A stretch of DNA of 6,123 nucleotides from JANMZR01 sp031383555 (lineage in GTDB: Bacteria; Bacteroidota; Bacteroidia; Cytophagales; Spirosomataceae). The DNA lies in NCBI GenBank assembly GCA_031383555.1, contig JANMZR010000226.1, forward strand, positions 1 to 6,123, written 5' to 3'. A program made the translations under genes and the position numbers. A model generated the notes under the pieces. That model searched no databases and was not told the DNA's origin. It saw only the letters and a program-made list of their open reading frames with translations. Shown here piece by piece: positions 1 to 5,561 of this stretch; position 1 is the first letter of the stretch; the number at the start of each line of letters is the position of its first letter.

Positions 1-791
1 CATTTGTGGGGCAGGTGGAGGCACAAATTATGATAAAACCTTACCTAAAAGGTATGACAAACTCAGAGCTAATCGCCTCAATGTCAGGTAGTTTTGCTTG
101 TATTGCGGGAGGTGTAATGGCAACCTATATTCAGTTTGGTGTTTCTGCAGAGTATCTTATTGCGGCAAGTATAATGGCTGCGCCAGGCGCTATGGCCATT
201 GCCAAAATCGTGTACCCAGAAACCGAGGTATCAGAAACAAAAGGTACTGTAACTTTGAAAGTTGCCAAGGAGCACACCAATTTGATTGATGCTATTTCGG
301 CAGGCTGTAGCGATGGCCTAAAAGTGGGTTTAAACGTATTGGCCATGTTGGTGGGGTTTTTGGCTTTAATCGCTTTCTTGAATTTTGGCTTGGGGAAAAT
401 TGGAGGGCTAGTAGGCTGGCCAACTTTAAGTTTTGATAGTATTTTAGGTTACCTTTTTGCTGGCTTTGCATGGTGTATGGGCGTACCTACTGGTGAAATA
501 GTACAAGCAGGCTCATTAATGGGTACAAAATTGGCTGCTAATGAGTTTGTGGCCTATTTGAAGCTTTCACCAATGATTAAAGAGCAAGTGTTATCTCCAA
601 AAACAATAGCCATTGTAAGTTTTGCCTTATGTGGCTTTGCTAATTTTGGCTCTTTAGGCATTCAAGTTGGGGGTATTTCTGCCTTAGAACCTAGCCGCCG
701 AAACGACCTTACCAAGCTGGCCTTCAGAGCTTTAATATGTGGTACTTTGGCTAGTTATATGAGTGCAACGTTGGCGGGTTTGTTGTTTTAA
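1..791 (+). CDS. nupC: NupC-family (CNT) concentrative nucleoside transporter, 5'-truncated by the window edge
   Basis: This is an inner-membrane, cation-coupled nucleoside uptake protein of the concentrative nucleoside transporter family. The frame is open to the left edge (first whole codon at 3), so the GTG at 6 is an internal Val, not the start. By comparison with my memory of Vibrio cholerae CNT, about 150 N-terminal residues are missing. What remains starts in re-entrant hairpin HP1 (FVGQVEAQ) and includes the GVPTGE segment carrying the substrate-binding Glu, the NEFVAY motif, and CGFANFGS with the conserved Asn and Ser of the nucleoside site. It ends with the usual hydrophobic SATLAG tail. 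The stop is TAA at 789-791. The HP1 motif reads GQVEAQ where GQTEAP is typical, which may affect base selectivity. It converges on the next gene with 14 bp between the stops. Family assignment is very secure; the exact substrate is not. Confidence 0.95.
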   Translation, partial: FVGQVEAQIMIKPYLKGMTNSELIASMSGSFACIAGGVMATYIQFGVSAEYLIAASIMAAPGAMAIAKIVYPETEVSETKGTVTLKVAKEHTNLIDAISAGCSDGLKVGLNVLAMLVGFLALIAFLNFGLGKIGGLVGWPTLSFDSILGYLFAGFAWCMGVPTGEIVQAGSLMGTKLAANEFVAYLKLSPMIKEQVLSPKTIAIVSFALCGFANFGSLGIQVGGISALEPSRRNDLTKLAFRALICGTLASYMSATLAGLLF

Positions 792-805
792 ACGAAGCAA
801 ATACA

Positions 806-1519
806 TCAGCTAACCAAAATTTTATTAAAAACATCTACATCTCCCTCACTTTTCACAATTTTAAAGCGGGCAAACAGCTCTTCACTGTACCAACCTAACT
901 CTCTGGTTTTTCGAATAACTTCGGTGTGCTGTTTGCTTTTGTAGGCGTATGCTTTCATTTTTTCAGTATTTTCCCAAATGCTAAAAGTGGCTTGTTGAAT
1001 TAATGGGAGCTCGCCAATACCTACAGAAAATAGCAGGCCATCATTCGCTTCAATATTTTGAGAAGCTGGTGGTACAAAGCGCCAAAAGGCCCATAGTTTA
1101 GACCACTTTATTCGGCCTCTGGTTATAACTGCAATCGGTTCATTTTCAATTATTTGCTCACTTTTTTTGGTAAATGGATTGGCTCCATCCCAAGTGCCAT
1201 GGCTGGCTATTGAACTTAAAAATAGTGTTTGATTATACTTACTTTTTGTTAAAAATTCTTTGAATTCCGAATTGTTTTTTTGAAAGTCAATGGCCTTATT
1301 TTCTGAATCCCAGGTACACAATAAGGCATAAAGTCCAAAATTTGGCCATATTCCAAAGCCGTTTTTTCCACCGCTTCCCATTAGTTTTACGAATTGTACA
1401 CCGGAGGCTAATTTTAAATTTGGAATTGACTTGCCCATGGCTCTAAAAGCCCAAAGTCTGTTTTTAAAACCAGAATAGTGGAAAAAAGATAAGGTGATAA
1501 GTTGATACTGCTGACTCAT
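806..1519 (-). CDS. CrtA-like (spheroidene monooxygenase family) protein
   Basis: This 237-residue protein resembles the spheroidene monooxygenase CrtA, which in purple bacteria oxidises the C-2 position of acyclic carotenoids to a keto group. Visible family hallmarks are WDGANPF (residues 110-116), ITRGRIK followed by FWRFVPPAS (132-153), GIGELPLIQQATFSIW (167-182) and the C-terminal H198 with GWYSEELFARF (209-219). No signal peptide or transmembrane segment is obvious, which suits a soluble or membrane-associated enzyme. The ATG at 1517-1519 is preceded by AT-rich DNA with no Shine-Dalgarno, normal for Bacteroidota. It lies 107 bp downstream of valS on the same strand and could be read through from it. 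No other carotenoid genes (crtB, crtI, crtY) are in the window, so a carotenoid substrate is inferred from the family only. Non-phototrophic bacteria carry such homologues, and their role may be ketolation of a different pigment or something else. Confidence 0.82.
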   Translation of the reverse strand: MSQQYQLITLSFFHYSGFKNRLWAFRAMGKSIPNLKLASGVQFVKLMGSGGKNGFGIWPNFGLYALLCTWDSENKAIDFQKNNSEFKEFLTKSKYNQTLFLSSIASHGTWDGANPFTKKSEQIIENEPIAVITRGRIKWSKLWAFWRFVPPASQNIEANDGLLFSVGIGELPLIQQATFSIWENTEKMKAYAYKSKQHTEVIRKTRELGWYSEELFARFKIVKSEGDVDVFNKILVS

Positions 1520-1626
1520 AATTGGTTATATAAAGTACAACATTACATAGACCGATTTGTTGGAGTTTTTAGTTTTTATTCCAAGAAATAATTTCCAAAC
1601 CAAAATATTTAAATCATTTAATCATT

Positions 1627-4314
1627 TTACCTTATTACCGCCTCCAGCGCTTTAATTTTAGCATCAGCGTCAGCTAATTTCTGGCGTTCTTTTTCAATAA
1701 TTTCTGGTTTGGCGTTAGCCACAAATCGCTCATTGGCAAGCTTGGATTCAACTGATTTTTTGAAATTCTGGTAATATTCCAAATCTTTTTTGGCTTGTGC
1801 CAATTCTTCCTCAGGATTGGAATTACTTTCTAAATTAATAAAAAATTCATCAGCTTTTACCACAAACGAAAGTGCGTTTTCAAGTTTTTCTGAAACATAT
1901 TCTATTTTTTCAGTATTAGCCAATTTTACAATTAGCGACTGAAATTGTTGATAGCGACTAGGTACTGCTGTTTTTATGGCCAAAGGCAAGGTAATTTTAG
2001 GAGAAATCTGCTTTGTATTTCTAGTTTCTCTTATTTTTGAAACGATGGCAAAAAGTATTTCAAAATCTGCTAAAATTTTCTCGTCAATGGTCTCAGCCTT
2101 AGGGAATTCAGCTCTTACTATCGTTTCTTTTTCACCTCTTTTTATGATTTCTTGCCAAATTTCTTCTGTTATAAAAGGCATATAAGGATGAGCCAACCGC
2201 ATGAGCTTATCAAAAATTTCAACTGTTGCATCATAAGTAGCCTTATTTATTGGCTGCTCAAAAGCAGGTTTTATCATTTCGAGGTATTTGCCACAGAAGT
2301 CATCCCAAATGAGGTTGTAAATGCTTAACAATGCATCCGAAATACGGAATTTTGAGAAATGATCTTGTATTTCAAGGATGGTTTGGTTCATTTTTGAATT
2401 GAACCAGTTGATAACAGCCCCTTCCGCCGTTACGTCGGACCGCCCCGATGGGGGAGCTAGGGAAGTATCAACCGTCCAGCCTTCTATTAATCGGTAAGCG
2501 TTCCATATTTTGTTACAGAAATTGCGGCCTTGTTCAACTAGCTTTTCGTCGTACATAAGGTCGTTACCAGCAGGTGAACTAAAGAGCATACCTGTGCGAA
2601 CAGCATCAGCTCCATATTGGGCAATTAGGTCTAATGGATCCGGAGAATTCCCCAATGATTTTGACATTTTTCGGCCTTGTTTGTCACGCACAATTCCAGT
2701 TAAATACACATTTCTGAAAGGCAATTCGCCACGCCATTCGTAGCCAGCAATAATCATACGGGCTACCCAGAAAAAAAGAATTTCGGGAGCCGTCACTAAA
2801 TCGTTAGTCGGATAGTAGTAGTTAATATCCTCATTATCAAGGTCTTTAATGCCATCAAAAACTGATATTGGCCAAAGCCAGGAGCTAAACCATGTGTCTA
2901 ATACATCAGGATCTTGTGTTAAATCTTCTTCAGTTAAAGCAAATAAAAGCAATTCATGCTGTGCTTTTCTGAGTGCTTCACGTTTTGTTTTGGCTACTAT
3001 TATTGTTCCATCTTGCAAATAAAAAGCTGGTATTTGTTGTCCCCACCAAAGTTGTCGACTGATACACCAATCTCGCACATTTTCCATCCAATTGGCATAC
3101 ATATTTTTGAATTTGGGTGGCACCAGTTTTATATTATCGTTCATCACGTTTTCATAAGCTGGTTTTGAGGCTTCTTCCATTTTCATAAACCACTGTAACG
3201 AAAGCTTTGGCTCTATAACGGCACCAGTTCGCTCAGAAGTTTTCACTACAGATTTGTACTCTTCCATTTTTACCAAATGGCCAGCATCCTCCAGATCTTT
3301 TATGATATTCCTACGTGCTGCAAACCGATCTTGACCAACATACAATACTGCTTTTTCATTCAAAAAACCATTATCGTCCAAAATATCAATTACTGGCAAT
3401 TTATGCTTAATACCTAATTCATAGTCGTTCAGGTCATGCGCCGGAGTTACTTTTAAGCACCCTGTTCCAAAGTCCATCGTCACGTATTCATCCAAAATGA
3501 TGGGTATTTCACGGCCAAGAAGGGGGATTTTAACTGTTTTTCCATGTAAATGAAAATATCTTTCGTCGTTAGGATTGACGCAAATAGCTACGTCGGCCAT
3601 AATCGTTTCAGGCCGGGTGGTGGCTATTGTGAGGCTTGAGGTATCAGGTATGAGGTTGGAATTTTTGTTGCTTATTTCAGTTTGCTGATTGCTGATACCA
3701 GCTACCTTATACCTAATATAATACAACTTCGCCATCACCTCTTTTTCAATCACTTCCTCATCACTAAGGGCAGTTTTGCCCTGTGGGTCCCAGTTCACCA
3801 TTCGCACGCCACGGTATATCATTCCCTTATTGTAAAGCCTTACAAATGTGTCGATTACGGCTTCATAAAGGTTGGGTTCCATGGTAAATCGGGTCCGGTC
3901 CCAGTCGCATGAGGCGCCTAATTTTTTTAATTGTTCCAATATGATTCCACCGTATTTGTCTTTCCATTCCATGGCATATTTCAGGAATTCTTCTCGAGAA
4001 ATATCTTTTTTCTCAATACCTTTTTCTTTCAGCATGGCCACTACTTTGGCTTCAGTGGCAATTGAAGCATGGTCGGTACCGGGCACCCAACAGGCCTCTT
4101 TGCCTTCCATACGGGCTTTGCGAATGAGTACGTCCTGGATAGTATTGTTGAGCATATGACCCATATGCAGTACTCCCGTTACATTGGGGGGTGGTATCAC
4201 AATAGTATAAGGCTCTTTATCAGGATTTGGCTTTGAAGCAAAAAACTTATTGTCAAGCCAAACTTTATACCATTTTTCTTCTATTTCTTGTGGGGCGTAT
4301 TTTGCTGAGATCAT
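1627..4314 (-). CDS. valS: Valine--tRNA ligase (valyl-tRNA synthetase)
   Basis: This cytoplasmic class I aminoacyl-tRNA synthetase charges tRNA-Val and hydrolyses mischarged Thr-tRNA-Val. At 895 residues it is of normal length. PPPNVTGVLHMGH (residues 41-53) holds the HIGH signature as HMGH. The CP1 editing domain shows ATTRPET (231-237) and PAHD (291-294, the conserved editing Asp). WCISRQLWWGQQIP (416-429) follows, and GRKMSKS (547-553) is the KMSKS loop. The anticodon-binding domain comes next (about 640-790), and the C-terminal arm (about 832-895) looks coiled-coil. The start MISAKYAPQEIEEKWY fits the family. Two stretches look inserted: residues about 205-228, made of heptamer DNA repeats before the ATTRPET motif, and 618-633, a GC-rich palindromic segment. 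All catalytic motifs remain intact, so the gene should be functional. A TAnnTTTG box lies upstream at 4390-4397. Confidence 0.98.
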   Translation of the reverse strand: MISAKYAPQEIEEKWYKVWLDNKFFASKPNPDKEPYTIVIPPPNVTGVLHMGHMLNNTIQDVLIRKARMEGKEACWVPGTDHASIATEAKVVAMLKEKGIEKKDISREEFLKYAMEWKDKYGGIILEQLKKLGASCDWDRTRFTMEPNLYEAVIDTFVRLYNKGMIYRGVRMVNWDPQGKTALSDEEVIEKEVMAKLYYIRYKVAGISNQQTEISNKNSNLIPDTSSLTIATTRPETIMADVAICVNPNDERYFHLHGKTVKIPLLGREIPIILDEYVTMDFGTGCLKVTPAHDLNDYELGIKHKLPVIDILDDNGFLNEKAVLYVGQDRFAARRNIIKDLEDAGHLVKMEEYKSVVKTSERTGAVIEPKLSLQWFMKMEEASKPAYENVMNDNIKLVPPKFKNMYANWMENVRDWCISRQLWWGQQIPAFYLQDGTIIVAKTKREALRKAQHELLLFALTEEDLTQDPDVLDTWFSSWLWPISVFDGIKDLDNEDINYYYPTNDLVTAPEILFFWVARMIIAGYEWRGELPFRNVYLTGIVRDKQGRKMSKSLGNSPDPLDLIAQYGADAVRTGMLFSSPAGNDLMYDEKLVEQGRNFCNKIWNAYRLIEGWTVDTSLAPPSGRSDVTAEGAVINWFNSKMNQTILEIQDHFSKFRISDALLSIYNLIWDDFCGKYLEMIKPAFEQPINKATYDATVEIFDKLMRLAHPYMPFITEEIWQEIIKRGEKETIVRAEFPKAETIDEKILADFEILFAIVSKIRETRNTKQISPKITLPLAIKTAVPSRYQQFQSLIVKLANTEKIEYVSEKLENALSFVVKADEFFINLESNSNPEEELAQAKKDLEYYQNFKKSVESKLANERFVANAKPEIIEKERQKLADADAKIKALEAVIR
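2416..2463 (-). repeat. In-frame GC-rich palindromic segment inside valS
   Basis: This 48-bp stretch encodes ValRS residues 618-633 (begins SLAPPSGR). By hand count 34 of the 46 bases at 2417-2462 are G or C, far above the surrounding gene. It contains two adjacent dyads on the + strand: CCG-C-CGT-T-ACG-T-CGG (2424-2438, one mismatch) and CCCC-GAT-GGGG (2443-2453). CTTCC at 2421-2425 is complementary to GGAAG at 2461-2465. It falls at the variable linker between the catalytic core and the anticodon-binding domain. From memory, related ValRS proteins have a linker several residues shorter here. It looks like a small palindromic element accepted in frame, but locally divergent coding sequence is the alternative. 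Confidence 0.5.
3631..3658 (-). repeat. Heptanucleotide repeat block inside valS (GAGGTAT-like, 4 units)
   Basis: Four contiguous degenerate heptamers can be read on the + strand with consensus GAGGTAT; the other units differ from it at one or two positions. The block lies inside valS, just N-terminal to the ATTRPET editing motif, in frame with it. A second four-unit block with a different heptamer lies 9 bp away at 3668-3695. Together they account for ValRS residues about 207-228. Confidence 0.6.
3668..3695 (-). repeat. Heptanucleotide repeat block inside valS (TTGCTGA-like, 4 units)
   Basis: Four contiguous heptamers on the + strand have consensus TTGCTGA (TCAGCAA in the valS sense). Two units are identical, one differs at one position and one at three. 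On the sense strand this gives the Ser/Asn/Gln/Ile-rich stretch that starts GISNQQTEIS in the ValRS editing-domain region, which looks low in complexity compared with the rest of the protein. Confidence 0.6.
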
Positions 4315-4319
4315 ATTAC

Positions 4320-4347
4320 GATTTCGGATTTTTGATTTCGGATTTCG
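4320..4347 (-). repeat. Heptanucleotide repeat block at the valS start (GATTTCG-like, 4 units)
   Basis: Four contiguous heptamers are seen on the + strand: GATTTCG occurs three times and GATTTTT once. The block ends five bases before the valS start codon (4312-4314), so it forms most of the translation-initiation region of the predicted mRNA. It has the same unit length and copy number as the two blocks inside valS but a different unit sequence. Confidence 0.65.
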
Positions 4348-4389
4348 GAAAAACTCCGATTCAAAATCATTGGTGTTTCAATTAAACTA

Positions 4390-4397
4390 CAAAGATA
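4390..4397 (-). promoter_or_regulatory. Probable valS promoter (-7 box TATCTTTG)
   Basis: The minus strand reads TATCTTTG here, a perfect match to the Bacteroidota -7 consensus TAnnTTTG. Transcription would begin near 4383 and give a leader of roughly 70 nt that contains the heptamer block. I do not see a good TTTG -33 element at the expected spacing, so the call rests on the -7 box and its position. Confidence 0.5.
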
Positions 4398-4472
4398 AGT
4401 TTTTTGGAGGAAAGGACTTTTGAAAATGTTCATAATTAAGATGATACAATTTTTTATTTCGGAAGCAGGTTT

Positions 4473-4603
4473 GCGCTAGGGATAGAAATGAAAATCCTTT
4501 TGCGATTTTTAGGTTTTGGCTTTTGTATTGGCCTAAAAATCGCAAAAGATTGCAATGGATAGCCCGAACCGTGTGTTGGCAATAGGGAGGCAAAGGGTAG
4601 CGC
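4473..4603. repeat. Inverted-repeat intergenic element with a perfect 17-bp stem
   Basis: The arms CTTTTGCGATTTTTAGG (4497-4513) and its exact reverse complement (4532-4548) are separated by an 18-nt loop. They are enclosed by a second pair, GCGCTA (4473-4478) and TAGCGC (4598-4603). The minus-strand layout GGGCGCTACCC ... GGGCTATCC ... stem-loop ... CCCTAGCGC resembles, from memory, a repeat common between genes in Bacteroidota genomes. It lies just downstream of the SDR stop and upstream of valS, so the stem could end SDR transcription, though only a weak T-rich tract follows. It may be a dispersed repeat or a structured RNA. No gene is believable inside it. Confidence 0.6.
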
Positions 4604-4606
4604 CCA

Positions 4607-4622
4607 TATAAAATATTTTATA
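4607..4622. repeat. 16-bp AT-only perfect palindrome over the SDR stop codon
   Basis: TATAAAATATTTTATA is a perfect palindrome that includes the TAA stop (4618-4620) of the SDR gene. It directly abuts the inverted-repeat element on its left. It is too weak (no GC) to be a convincing terminator by itself; it may simply reflect AT-rich composition. Confidence 0.4.
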
Positions 4623-5406
4623 GACAGCCCATTCTTCCGCCATCCACAGGTAGATTGATACCTGTAATATAACTGGCTGAGAGTGAGCACAAAAAGGCAA
4701 CAGCAGCCCCAAATTCCTCGACTTCGCCATAACGGCCGGCGGGAATATCTTTAATAGAATTTTGGTCTATTGTATCTCTTGTGATATTCAATTGTGCGGC
4801 TTTACTATTTAAAACAGCGTCTAATCGAGCCGTTTTATGGTAGCCGGGCAATACATTATTGACTGTAATTCCAAAAGGAGCCAACTCAGTTGCTAAAGTT
4901 TTAGCCCAGTTGGCAACCGCCGCACGAATGGTATTTGACACGCCTAAACCAGCAATTGGCACTTTTACTGAGGTCGAAATAATATTGATAATACGCCCAA
5001 AATTTGCCGCTTTCATGCCAGGGACTATAGCTTTGGTCAATATTTGATTACAAAGTACATGAGCTGAAAACGTTTTGGTAAACTCCTCTATTTCAGCACT
5101 TAAGATTGGCCCTCCGGCTGGACCGCCCGTATTATTTACTAATATATGGATGGTTTTTCCAGTGGCAATATAGTTGTTAATGGTTGTTTTTAACGATTCA
5201 ATTTCTGCAAAGTCGGCTACCAAATAATTATGAATTTGATTCTGATTTTTATCCAATAAAAGTAGAACAGCTTTTAATTTTTCCTCATTACGAGCCATTA
5301 AAGTAATATTGGCCCCGAGAAGCGCCAACTCAATTGCTGATGCCAAACCAAGACCTTGGCTACTACCACAAACTAGTGCATTTTTACCTGATAAATTTAG
5401 ATTCAT
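4618..5406 (-). CDS. Atypical short-chain dehydrogenase/reductase (SDR family)
   Basis: This is a Rossmann-fold NAD(P)-dependent oxidoreductase of 262 residues, the usual size for a classical SDR. The cofactor loop is GSSQGLG (14-20), with R39 after the second strand (suggesting NADP) and D65 in VADF at the adenine site. NNTGG (91-95) is the NNAG motif and S144 fits the catalytic Ser. The normal YxxxK pair is absent: the aligned positions are S157 and R161 (GVSNTIRAAV), followed by the conserved VNNVLPG and a C-terminal PVDGG. I chose the ATG at 5404-5406 (MNLNLSGKNALV) over the one at 5463. The longer form adds 19 residues that do not look like SDR sequence and overlap a promoter-like box and an inverted repeat. 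Proteins annotated as 3-oxoacyl-ACP reductase often share this fold; the substrate is unknown. The gene is divergent from the methyltransferase gene. Confidence 0.88.
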   Translation of the reverse strand: MNLNLSGKNALVCGSSQGLGLASAIELALLGANITLMARNEEKLKAVLLLLDKNQNQIHNYLVADFAEIESLKTTINNYIATGKTIHILVNNTGGPAGGPILSAEIEEFTKTFSAHVLCNQILTKAIVPGMKAANFGRIINIISTSVKVPIAGLGVSNTIRAAVANWAKTLATELAPFGITVNNVLPGYHKTARLDAVLNSKAAQLNITRDTIDQNSIKDIPAGRYGEVEEFGAAVAFLCSLSASYITGINLPVDGGRMGCL

Positions 5407-5432
5407 TTCTCGATTTTTGATTAAAATAGGTT

Positions 5433-5440
5433 CAAATCTA
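5433..5440 (-). promoter_or_regulatory. Possible SDR gene promoter (-7 box TAGATTTG)
   Basis: The minus strand reads TAGATTTG, a full match to TAnnTTTG, 26 bp upstream of the chosen SDR start. Transcription would start near 5426 with a leader of about 20 nt. No clear -33 TTTG is seen. The left arm of the inverted repeat (5445-5462) lies immediately upstream and would cover the -33 region. Confidence 0.45.
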
Positions 5441-5444
5441 ATAC

Positions 5445-5514
5445 TTTTACATGGAATAGCCATATGTTATACTATAACTAAAAGTTGAAAAATATTTGGC
5501 TATTCCAAGTAAAA
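5445..5514. promoter_or_regulatory. Divergent intergenic inverted repeat, operator-like
   Basis: The arms TTTTACATGGAATAGCCA (5445-5462) and TGGCTATTCCAAGTAAAA (5497-5514) are reverse complements at 17 of 18 positions, separated by 34 bp. Inside the spacer is a second perfect dyad, GTTATA-C-TATAAC (5466-5478). The structure occupies the space between two divergent genes and adjoins the SDR -7 box. It could be a pair of binding sites for one regulator of both genes; a mobile-element remnant or an RNA stem-loop is the alternative. Confidence 0.45.
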
Positions 5515-5561
5515 ATTTAATTTACTTACTAATCAAATAAAGAGAATATTTAAAAGAATTT

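Noticed and set aside
6..8. GTG as the start codon of the nucleoside transporter
   Set aside because: The frame continues to the left edge with Phe in the conserved FVGQ motif; this Val is internal to HP1 and the real start is outside the window.
792..805. Bidirectional terminator between the convergent nupC and CrtA-like genes
   Set aside because: The 14-bp gap contains no inverted repeat that could form a stem.
1520..1626. Promoter for the CrtA-like gene in the valS-crtA gap
   Set aside because: Only imperfect boxes (TAATGTTG, TACTTTAT) without a correctly spaced -33 element were found, so no promoter is called; read-through from valS is equally possible.
3872..4159. 95-codon plus-strand reading frame
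   Set aside because: It is antisense to the highly conserved N-terminal half of valS and has no recognisable protein features.
3631..4347. CRISPR array
   Set aside because: The repeats are 7 bp, contiguous and of three different sequences, with no unique spacers between them.
4387..4730. Three overlapping minus-strand reading frames of 65-78 codons between valS and the SDR gene
   Set aside because: They run through the inverted-repeat element or overlap the SDR gene in another frame, and their translations show no domain-like or conserved character.
5407..5463. 19-residue N-terminal extension of the SDR protein from the ATG at 5463
   Set aside because: It adds sequence before the normal SDR start, overlaps one arm of the inverted repeat and lies upstream of the likely -7 box.
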